Positions 56,101 to 64,000 of a stretch of DNA of 64,000 nucleotides are shown here, in pieces. Source of the stretch: Ditylenchus dipsaci. Lineage: Eukaryota; Nematoda; Chromadorea; Rhabditida; Anguinidae. Position 1 is the first letter of the stretch; the number at the start of each line of letters is the position of its first letter. A program made the translations under genes and the position numbers. The stretch covers positions 372,001 to 436,000 of the forward strand of contig SADC01001176.1 in the NCBI GenBank assembly GCA_004194705.1. Direction: 5' to 3'. The notes under the pieces are model-generated. The model did not search any database, was not told the DNA's origin, and saw nothing but the letters and a program-made list of their open reading frames with translations.

Positions 56101-59100
56101 GGAGTGTGAAAATTCACTAAAATCCACTAAATACAGATTTCAACCACAAATTTTTATTTTAGACCTGTTCATTGGCTACAAAAATAACACCTTCTGCAAA
56201 TCTTTTCAGTGACGGGGAAATATTTATGAAAATTTTTATGTGAGAGGGTATTAAAAGAGCCACCCTTATTAAGCACAAAACTTTAGTCGTTAATTTGACT
56301 CATTGTAAGAGCTTGAAATTTTTAAAATGACCCTATATTCTCCATTAAAGGCACCGGGCCCTTATTTTTCAGCCCTAAAAAGTCGAGAAAAATTTGGGTC
56401 GATTTTAAAGGAGGACAGACAATAGGCGGGATTTTGACTAGAAAATGGAAATTTCTGAACTTCAGTTAATTTAACTTTTTTTCGCCACCTATACTTTTTT
56501 TTTCACCAAACGATATATCCGCCAATCCAGCCGACGAAAAAAACATCAAATCACAAATTATCGAGAAAAAAAATTTAAATTTTTTTTTTAATTTTTCGAT
56601 AATTTGTGATTTGATGTTTTTTTCGTCGGGTGGATTGGCGGATATATCGTTTGGTGAAAAAAAAAGTATAGGTGGTGAAAAAAAGTTAAATTAACTGAAG
56701 TTCAGAAATTTCCATTTTCTAGTCAAAATCCCTCCTCTATTGTCTGTCCTCCTTTAAGATCTTTGGATGCTCAACCAAAATCTGAAGAGTGGAATTAGGT
56801 GAACTCGTGCTTACTAACAAAATGCAAAAAAAACAGATTTTCAAAATAATTTTTCTGGCTGAGATATAGGTCCTTGACGGGGGCCTTTATTAGAGAGAAG
56901 GCTTAAAATAGAGAATAAATGGTATATGTTTTGTCAAGTCCTCCGAAACCCGGATCTAAAGTTTCAAAAAGTTGCTTGGTCGCTTAGATATGAAAGAAAG
57001 CAAGTAGTCTAATTGACGGTCATATTTCAGTAAGCAAACTACTTTCATGGAGTTATTCTTCTTATTTTTCTTCGTCCGTTGGTTCGATTCCCGCCAAGTG
57101 CTTGTACAGTTTTTTTCTAAAATAGTTATTTTCTTAGGTGATTGAAAAGACCCAGCCAAATGAAGCAGTTGGTGTTGTGTTGAAAGGCAAGAATGGTCGT
57201 GTCTGTGTAGTCGAGTACTCGGAAATTCCCAAAGAAGCGGCTGAAAAAAGAGATGACAATGGTTAGTTCAACCTCAAAGTTTTCGGGCTTTTTGGTGAAA
57301 TATTCAAAAAAACTGGAAAGGAACAAATTTCTATTTTTGAAGGTTATTTGTTTCAGGCAAGTTGTACTTCCGAGCAGGCTCGATCGCCAACCACTACTTC
57401 TCGCTGGACTTCCTCAAAGTGGTGTGTGCCAACCTCTCGTTCCTGCCCTACCATGTGGCCAGGAAAAAGATCCCTCACATAGATATGAAGACTGGAGAAT
57501 TGGTAGTGCCTCAACAACCTAATGGTGGGCTTTTTGGTTGGATTAGTTTCAAACCCTAGTTTGAGAAAACTGACTAGACCCCTAGATCGGAACGAACTTT
57601 CTGGGTGATCACTATATAGAAAGTCGACTTTAAGTCGTGTCAAAAGTTTGCATTTTATTTTTTCCAAAAAAAAATTGTGAGTTTGTGATTTTTGTATAGA
57701 TGTTTTGTTCAGGCATTTAAAGGGCCTACTTTTGACGGCTCGGGTGAAAGTTGAGATTTTTCAGAGGTTGAAAATTGCTAGAAAGAGTACCTACTTTTTA
57801 TATAAAAAAATTAAGCCGGCAGTCTCAAATGAACCGGCACCCCCTCATTCTTTGACTGGGGTTTCAGAGTTAAAGGAGGGGAAAAGCCATTTAGGTTTGA
57901 AAAAATGGCTTGGGTGATGCAGTGCGTAAGCATTTGTATTTTTTGGCCCAAAATGGTGTGCAGGTTCGATCCTAAGTGGTGGACCACCACTGGTGGTACC
58001 CTATTTTTTGGTTTGTTTGGCCAGTTTTAGAGGTAATTAGACTTTTTTGGTGCAAGATTCGTAATCAGCGAAAATTTGCAAATTACCCGTAGAACTGGTC
58101 AAAGAAGCCAAAAAAAGTGAAGTGCACGCATGCGGAATAGAACTTGCGTACTCTATTTATGCGCTGCGCTACCGAACCTGAATGAAACCTAAATGGCTTT
58201 CCGCCCTCATTCAAGGCCATTTTCGAAAATTGTTAAAATCAGACATGCGACGGGTCCGTCCAGGATATTTTTTAATTTCCGGTACCCGTCCAAATAAACT
58301 TTGGCTAAACTCTGCCTTTCCCCCACCAGTCAACTGGGCCCTACCTCCACCAGTCAACTATGCCCTACCCCCACCACTCAACTAAGCCTACCCCCACCAG
58401 TCGCCTGGGTTCTACCACCACTAGTCAAGTAAACCCTAAACCCGCACCACAATACTTATAACAAAAAATATCAAAGTATATCGACACATCAAGGATAATT
58501 TATTTATTACAATCACATGATCAGATCAAATTTACTCCGCTTATATACAGCGACCATATATAGTGTCAATATATACAGTGTTATACAGCGTCGATATACT
58601 TTGATATTTTTTGTTACAAGTATTGTGTTGCGGGTTTAGGGTTAACTTGACTAGTGGTGGTAGAACCCAGTTGACTGGTGGGGGTAGGGCCAAGTTGACT
58701 GGTGGGGGAAAGGTCCAGGTGCTCCAAAACTTTGACCCGAGCATTTACATTCCTGGTCGATACATACAGGCAAAAAACAGGATCCACAAATATTTTTTTT
58801 GAAAAGATAAATGCGTTTTTTTACTCGACTAAATATAAATGCCTTCAAAGTTTTTCGAATTTTATAAGCGCTGTCAACTGTCGATTGACCTGAGTGAGGA
58901 GGATTTTTTTATTTGTGTGGTTCATGAGCCATTAGATCAGACAGTGGATAATATTTCATAATTTGGTTTTTTATGCAATAAAAAATAATTTTGAGTGTTT
59001 GCAGGCATTAAATTGGAGCAGTTCATCTTCGACTCCTTCTACTATTCACAGTTAGCCATTTTCTTTTAATTTGAATTTTTTTGCTAAAATATCTTTGTTT

Positions 59101-59194
59101 CAGACAATTCCTCATCTGGCAAGTGCCGAAGGAATCCGAATTCAGCCCCTTGAAGAACCCCAATTCTGCGGGAGTGGATTGCATTAACACATAA
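53129..59194 (+). CDS. UAP1: UDP-N-acetylglucosamine pyrophosphorylase, C-terminus missing
   Basis: Makes UDP-GlcNAc from UTP and GlcNAc-1-P for chitin, N-glycans and GPI anchors. Exons: 53129-53345, 53391-53446, 53770-53986, 55456-55633, 55679-55845, 57138-57261, 57357-57524, 59005-59050, 59104-59194. Recognised: nucleotide loop VLAGGQASRLGADKPKGVL, VYCVDNVLVKVADPYMIG, VVEYSEIPKEA, FRAGSIANHYFSLDFL, QVPKESEFSPLKNPNSAG. The frame shifts by one base near 53171 and near 55579. The frame ends at 59192-59194, about 100 aa before the usual C-terminus; the same frame past the stop reads WVLAGG at 59231-59248, like WVLNAGG of the family, so the end may be misassembled or decayed. Introns are packed with MITEs and SINE pairs. 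Confidence 0.85.
53476..53748. mobile_element. Pogo-type MITE in UAP1 intron
   Basis: Flanked by TA; ends CAGTCGACTCTGTCAATAAG and, inverted, CAGTCGACTTTGTTAATAAC. A half-copy lies at about 57580-57635. Confidence 0.7.
54704..55006. repeat. tRNA-headed inverted pair in UAP1 intron
   Basis: The left head has TGGCGCAGTGTG and B-box-like GGTTCATTCCC, then GTGGCACACTATTTTTTTGG. The right arm is its inverted copy ending CTGCGCCATGAAAGCCACT. The centre has GTCAGATTCGGATTCAGCG. Outer flanks also pair (AAGCCATTTAGGTT / AACCAAAATGGCTT). Confidence 0.7.
55038..55276. mobile_element. TTAA MITE (CCGACAACGG subtype)
   Basis: TTAA at 55038-55041 and 55273-55276; ends AGGGCCATGGCCAC and, inverted, AGGGCCATTGCC. 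Body shared with 8286-8432 and 41849-42082. Confidence 0.75.
56405..56757. mobile_element. TTAA-flanked palindrome in UAP1 intron
   Basis: TTAA at 56405-56408 and 56754-56757 flanks a near-perfect 345-bp palindrome with ends AGGAGGACAGACAATAG and complement. Confidence 0.75.
57876..58208. repeat. tRNA-headed inverted pair in UAP1 intron
   Basis: Left head TGATGCAGTGCG with B-box GGTTCGATCC at about 57963; right end inverted (GCGCTGCGCTACCGAACC). Outer flanks AAGCCATTTAGGTTTG and AAACCTAAATGGCTTT pair, as in 54704-55006. Confidence 0.6.
58295..58733. mobile_element. Foldback element with CCCCCACCAGTCAACT arms
   Basis: Element about 58303-58725 flanked by TAAACTTT / AAAACTTT (7 of 8). Ends GGCTAAACTC and, inverted, GGAGCACCTG. 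Arms are CCCCCACCAGTCAACTGGGC-type units. A further AT-rich palindrome lies in the centre. Confidence 0.65.
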
Positions 59195-59564
59195 GTTTTT
59201 CACTCTTGTATAAAGTATTCGCCTTATATTTGGGTCCTGGCCGGTGGATAATTAGGTGCGTAGACGTTTCGAAAAAATTGTTTTTGATTTTTTTGCAGTT
59301 TGAGACGCACATTTACGCACATACGAGCCTGTCCTAATTAACGCATCCATGTCGGATCATTAGTGAAAATCCGAAAATTTCGATGTTTATGCTTCTAACC
59401 AGGGCCGCAATCTCGAGGGTTCATAGGGATAATTACCGCCCCTCTTCCATCATTTGAAAGTACGTCACCCTTTCCCTTGACCAAAAAATAGGCAAATTAC
59501 CCCTCCCCTTTTGAAAAATTTGAAGTTGCAGCCCTGTTTCTAATCCAAAAGTTACAGCTTATCT

Positions 59565-59808
59565 AATTTTACGGCTAAGTTTCGGTATACACCCCCAGTC
59601 AAGTTCGGTATACACCCACCACTCAAGTTCGGTATACACCCCCAGTTTGCCTCGGTCCCCAAGCTGATTCTTTAAAAAAAAATTTCGAAATTTTGAAAAA
59701 AAATTCGGAAAATTTTTTTAAAAAAAATCAGCTTGGGGGACCAAGGCAAACTGGGGGTGTATACCGAACTTGATTGGGGAGTGTATACCGAAACTGCTCC
59801 AATTTTAT
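59565..59808. mobile_element. Foldback element with CGGTATACACCCCCAGT arms
   Basis: Element 59573-59800 flanked by AATTTTAC / AATTTTAT (7 of 8). Ends GGCTAAGTTTCGG and, inverted, GGAGCAGTTTCGG, similar to the ends of 58303-58725. The centre carries two inverted copies of GCCTCGGTCCCC-AAGC. Confidence 0.7.
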
Positions 59809-60081
59809 CAATCAAACTTATTTCAACAAATCACAAACTTTTCGCAATAAATCAATACTAACTTCCACATGAATGGAAAGTCATGAAAAAACTAGGGATA
59901 TGAACCGAGCATATGGTCGAGCTCATCTATTCACGGCTTACAGTCAACCCACGAAATAGAACCCAGTGACCATTGGGGTGGCAAGCATAGGCGTACCCAG
60001 GGGAGGGGAATCTAGGCGGGCTATATGTCGTTTTGGCAATTTTCGTTTTTGGCAATTTTCGTTTTTGGCAATCTTCCCCTA

Positions 60082-60548
60082 GCCAGGTTGGCTAGGAGAC
60101 ATTTGGCAAAAACGACATTTGGCAAAAACGACATTTGCCCAAACGACGTTTGGCCAAACGACATTCGCCCAAACGACATTTGGCAAAACGACATTTGCCA
60201 AAACGACATTTGGCAAATGGCTAAATAGACAACCAAGCCATATTTTTCAGATTTTTACCTTCACTCAGCTTTAGAATAACCAGCTGAACACAATCTGAAA
60301 ATTTTTGGGAAAAATGTGAAAAATATTTGTCTTGGTCCCTCCTGTTGGCGCCTTGACAAATGTCGTTTGGGCAAATGTCGTTTTGCCAAACGTCGTTTGG
60401 GCAAATGTCGTTTTGCCAAACGTCGTTTGGGCAAATGTCGTTTTGCCAAATGACGTTTGGGCAAATGTCGTTTTTGCCAAATGCCGTTTGGCCAAAAGAT
60501 ACGTTTGCCAAATGTCGTTTTTGCCAAATGTCTCCTAGCCGCCAGGTT
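60082..60548. mobile_element. Foldback element with ACGACATTTGGC arms, 8-bp TSD
   Basis: Element 60090-60540 flanked by GCCAGGTT (60082-60089, 60541-60548). Ends GGCTAGGAGACATTTGGC and complement. Arms are 12- to 24-bp units such as AAACGACATTTGGC and GCAAATGTCGTTTTGCC. Overlapping ORFs here are repeat translations. Confidence 0.85.
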
Positions 60549-60579
60549 CCCTATCTCCGCCGGGTTTTGGCTTTTTCAT

Positions 60580-61116
60580 GTTTTAACGGCTAGGGGACAT
60601 TTTTCAAAAACGACACTTTTCAAATGTAGTTTTTTTCAAAACGACATTTTTCCAAACGACATTTTTCCAAAACGACACGTTTCCAAAACGACATTTTTCC
60701 ATTGTTCCGACAATTCTTAAAAACGACAGTTCTCGAAATAGCAGTTATCAAATCCTGTTAAAATTTAGCATTATACAAAAAACCCTATACATTTTTCCAT
60801 TCCGGGCCATGCTGTTGCCCATCTCCTCCGCATTGAACGCTGCGAAAGCCTTGTCTCGACCAGACCAGAAACGTTAATCAATCCACCAAAAGCTATCAAT
60901 TTGACTATCTTAGACCTTTGAAAATATTTCGTTTTGGAAAAACGTCGTTTAGAAAAGTGTCGTTTTGGAAAAATGTCGTTTGGGAAAGTGTCGTTTTGGA
61001 AAAGTGTCGTTTTGGAAAAATATCGTTTGGGAAAATGTCGTTTTGAAAAGTGTCGTTTGAAAAAATGTCATTTTTGAAAAAAGTCGTTTTTGAAAAATGT
61101 CCCTAGCCGTTTTAAC
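60580..61116. mobile_element. Foldback element with ACGACATTTTTCC arms, 8-bp TSD
   Basis: Element 60588-61108 flanked by GTTTTAAC (60580-60587, 61109-61116). Ends GGCTAGGGGACATTTTTC and, inverted, GGCTAGGGACATTTTTC, nearly the same as the neighbour at 60090. The arms repeat AAAACGACATTTTTCC-type units. The centre (60720-60920) is unique. Confidence 0.85.
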
Positions 61117-61169
61117 GTCTCTTGGACGATGCTGAAAGACGAAATAGTGAACAGCACACATTTATTCGG

Positions 61170-62075
61170 TGTATAGACGTTTCGCCACCTTTTGGACATT
61201 TGTCCCAAAGGTGGCGAACCGCTAATTTTGCCTTGGTCCCCCTGTTGTTTTTTTGCAATTTTTTTTTCAGTCTAATTGCGTCAAAAACCGTTCCATAGGA
61301 CGTTTTCCCTCTTTCTTTAACGGAAAGACGGATTGTATATCAAAATTTGGGTACTTCTTTAGTTCCCCCCCCCCCCCATCCTCGGATTTTTTGAAAAGTT
61401 ACCCAAAATAACCCCCGAACTTATTTTTCCTGCACAACAACATACGAGAAGCATTTCTGAACACTTTCTGAATAAGAAAAATCAAAATTTAAAAAAAATT
61501 GCCACCCGCCCTTGAGGCTAGATGTTTTTTTTCGGATATTTAAGGGTCATTTTTGGGCGATTTATCACATTTTTCTTGCTGGAACTGAGCAAAAGAATCT
61601 CTTAATGCATTTTGATCAAGAATCTTCCTCGAACATGTCTAAAATAATTCTATGCGCGTATCTCTAAGCAACCAAGTCCCCCTGCTCTCTTTTCGGGGGC
61701 GTACGGGGGTTGGTTGCTTGGAGTTGAGATGCGCACACACATATCTGAGACACAAATCACTCGAAAATGGCTCTGAATGCATAAAAACATATGCTTACAA
61801 GAGTTTCTTTATGCGGTAGGCCCAGAAAGTAAAAACCTGTTCGAAATCTAGCATTTTTTCCTAGATTTTGCTTTAAAAGGGTTAAAATTTGGTCAAAACT
61901 ACCCTAAAAAGACCATCTACACCCTCAACAAATGAGGGAAAACGTTTTATGGCATGGTTTCTTGCGCAATTAGCCTGAAAAATAATTGCAAAAAAAAATT
62001 AACAGGGGAGACCAAGGCAAAATTAGCGGTTCGCCACTTTTGGACATATGTCATAAAAGGTGGAGAAACGTCCCT
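61170..62075. repeat. Large inverted repeat with GACGTTTCGCCACC ends
   Basis: Ends GACGTTTCGCCACCTTTTGG (left) and, inverted, GACGTTTCTCCACCTTTT (right). Next to each end is GCGAACCGCTAATTTTGCC followed by TTGGTCCCC or its complement. The interior carries dispersed blocks seen near 26140, 40010 and 51220. Confidence 0.65.
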
Positions 62076-62656
62076 TTACCATTTATTTAGCCACAACAAA
62101 ACATATCAACAGAACAATATTTAGATGTTCATTTAAAGTGTTTTCTTTCCGCAACATAAATTAAAAAATTGCACTAGTTTTCATCACTCACCCTGTAGAA
62201 AAACCCTTTTATTCAATCAAAATATTATTATTGTTGAACTTTATTATCCAAAATACTGACAGTTTTTATTGTTTTACATGTGCCGTGACTTCGCCGTCCA
62301 CGGAAACGCTTTGTAGGAGGTATGTTTATTTTTTTTATTCAAAAACAGAATGTGTTTGATGACTTCCTCTATGTCTTTGCAAAGAATCTTTGCAAAGTCA
62401 GTTCCGCTGATTTCTTTTATGCTAATTAGGTGGCAGAATGGCTTGTGAGTATGGTGATTCCAAGTAGTGGACCACATGAATTAGATAGTTAATTAGTCAG
62501 ATGCAGTTACACAGCTGCGTCATTGCTTGAGGTGATAGGGGTGAATAGAATTTCTTCTTCTATTCAAATTGACTTGAATGGATGGTCATTCGCAGAATGT
62601 TTGCATCAAATTCTTGGAAGTTGATGCCAGAATTGCAAGTGCATATGGCAACAAAT
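62076..62656. other. No secure gene
   Basis: A minus-strand frame at 62477-62274 (TDFAKILCKDIEEVIKHILF) followed by AATAAA on that strand might be a terminal exon, but I see no upstream exons and no family match. Confidence 0.3.
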
Positions 62657-62883
62657 AATATTTACAGGGCTCCGAATCGTCCTATTTAAAAAGATTTGTC
62701 CTTTTTTTGGAACCCCAAATATTTTTTTATTTTTGAAAATTTGGTCAAAATCTTTTTTTTTGATTCAAATGGCAACAAGCACTGGATAAAATGACCCCTT
62801 TATTTCAAAAATAGTCAAAATGTCCTTTTTTACCCAAGTGTCCTTTTTTTCTGAAAATTTTCATTCGGAGCCCTGAATATCTA
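62657..62883. mobile_element. Small hAT-type MITE
   Basis: Element 62665-62875, ends CAGGGCTCCGAAT and complement, flanked by AATATTTA / AATATCTA (7 of 8). The interior has TGTCCTTTTTT repeats. Confidence 0.7.
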
Positions 62884-62929
62884 TAAAAACACAGTGACAA
62901 GATTTTTCGGAGTTAATCAAGGATTCCAA

Positions 62930-63490
62930 TGGTAGGCGAATTCGGCAGCCTTGATAATTCGGTACCCTAAGGTCAGATCTAAAGGGTGCCTAATTATCGA
63001 GAGTTAACTGTAATGATTAAAATGCCCTATTTAATCGTGAAGATCGGTCAGTCCGCCAGAGATTTTTTAAAGAATTTTATGGCAAGGCGAAAATTCCGCG
63101 GGAGAAAAGTCCGTGGAATTTGAATTTTTTACGTTCCTGTTGACACCGGATTCGTGTTCAGCATACAATCAACGCCCGATTTAGTGTACACCCTGGTGAT
63201 CGGCTCCAGGTGTACACTAAATCAAGTGTACACATAATCGAGTGTTCATTCTAGTCATTTTAATTAATCGCCGGCCAAAATGATTTAAAATGATTATTTA
63301 AAATCCTGACACTCCAACTAAGAGATGATAATATCATCCTGATTAGGATATTTTAGGATATTTTCGATATCCTAAAGCATCCTAATTAGGATATACATCC
63401 TGCATCGCATTTATATTTACTCAATAGGATATATCCAAACATCTTATTTGGGACATTTATCCTCAGCAAGATATGTCCTGATATTCTATT
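62930..63490. repeat. Pogo-MITE fragments and AGGATAT-rich repeat
   Basis: 62960-63012 ends with CGAGAGTTAACTGTA, one end of a pogo-type MITE. 63168-63235 has GATTTAGTGTACACC inverted, like 6274-6343. 63330-63490 is a loose palindromic array of TAGGATAT/ATATCCTA. Confidence 0.5.
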
Positions 63491-63630
63491 CAGGATATAA
63501 AATCTCACGCCATGCCTTTGCAACAATTCAGACTTTCAACAAATCAAGAATTTATAACGGGTAACAGCAACATCAAAGGTACAATTATCTCAACAACAGA
63601 TTTGGGACTTTCAGAGAAAATGTAACGAAT

Positions 63631-64000
63631 TCATTTTGCAAATGATTGAGTTGTCTGTTCTCTTCTACTTGCTCTTGGTAGGCTCACTCTTAGTCGGCTG
63701 CTTGAGGCTGGAGCTTCGGCTTTCAGCTTAGGGTCCTGCTTCTGCTGATTCGGCGACTTGACCTCGCTTCCTAGAAAGGAACGATCAGACACCGCACATA
63801 ATAAAACTAATACCCTTGGGCTGCTTGGCGCTATCACCTTCCTCACCAATGCCGTGCGAGCTGCTACCACTTTCCGATGTGTTACTGTTGTCTCCATCGC
63901 TGCTGGTGTCTTCGCTGGAAGTCTGAAGTAATTGCTAAATGAACATGATGCTAAAAAAATTGCAAAAATTACCGAATTACTGCCTTCCTCCTCACCGGAT
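63631..64000 (-). CDS. 3' end of an acidic, Ser-rich protein (partial)
   Basis: Three minus-strand exons join in phase: 64000-63973 (running off the window), 63922-63814, 63770-63631. They encode GEEEGSNS, then TSSEDTSSDGDNSNTSESGS, then a Lys/Pro/Gln-rich tail (SEVKSPNQQKQDPKLK). The main frame stops at 63631-63633. A second frame from about 63700 ends KQPTKSEPTKSK and stops at 63665-63667, so one base may be missing. An acidic serine stretch followed by a basic tail suggests a nuclear or chromatin protein; I do not recognise the family. Confidence 0.5.
   Translation of the reverse strand, partial: SGEEEGSNSVIFAIFLASCSFSNYFRLPAKTPAAMETTVTHRKVVAARTALVRKVIAPSSPRVLVLLCAVSDRSFLGSEVKSPNQQKQDPKLKAEAPASSSRLRVSLPRASRREQTTQSFAK

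Overview
The window is nuclear DNA of a multicellular animal, probably a small invertebrate. It has spliced genes with many short introns (about 35-90 bp), C-rich TTTTCAG-type 3' splice sites, AATAAA signals, and animal genes such as a transmembrane cadherin, a BAMBI-like TGF-beta pseudoreceptor and a white-type ABCG transporter. Base composition is AT-rich. At least eight genes have a good 3' splice acceptor 0-37 nt before their start codon, and two minus-strand genes (BET1, ANKLE2-like) sit about 110 nt apart. This pattern suggests spliced-leader trans-splicing and perhaps operons, as in nematodes, flatworms, rotifers or tunicates. I cannot name the species.

Genes left to right: 26S proteasome ATPase Rpt5 (410-2182 +); a transmembrane cadherin lacking its first exon(s) (3343-13152 +); ANKLE2-like ankyrin protein (15535-13194 -); BET1 Golgi SNARE (16467-15665 -); mitochondrial phosphate carrier SLC25A3 (17100-19061 +); PIG-Q of the GPI-GlcNAc transferase (19734-28237 +, perhaps a last exon at 41111-41170); a complete white-like ABCG half-transporter nested on the same strand inside one PIG-Q intron (21471-27940 +); BAMBI-like receptor (43286-44865 +); PTRHD1 (48465-47329 -); prefoldin subunit 1 (49834-51767 +); UDP-GlcNAc pyrophosphorylase UAP1 (53129-59194 +, C-terminus missing); and the 3' end of an acidic Ser-rich protein (64000-63631 -). 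These are housekeeping functions (proteolysis, vesicle fusion, GPI anchors, UDP-GlcNAc supply, tubulin/actin folding) plus cell-surface proteins.

Most other DNA is transposons, nearly all with inverted-repeat structure. A hAT transposon (33603-36631, 8-bp target duplication, multi-exon BED/hAT transposase), a decayed hAT (22059-23354) and a decayed MULE (31175-33378, 9-bp duplication) are identifiable. TTAA-flanked elements, TA-flanked pogo/mariner-type MITEs, long palindromes and tRNA-headed SINE-like units in inverted pairs are common. The most striking group is a set of foldback elements whose arms are short tandem repeats. Each has a different repeat sequence, yet most are bounded by an 8-bp target duplication that I could read directly.

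Several genes (PIG-Q, ABCG, PTRHD1, BET1, UAP1, possibly the BAMBI-like gene) carry single-base frame breaks, many in short homopolymers. Rpt5, the carrier, the cadherin and prefoldin do not. Residual long-read assembly errors are the simplest explanation.
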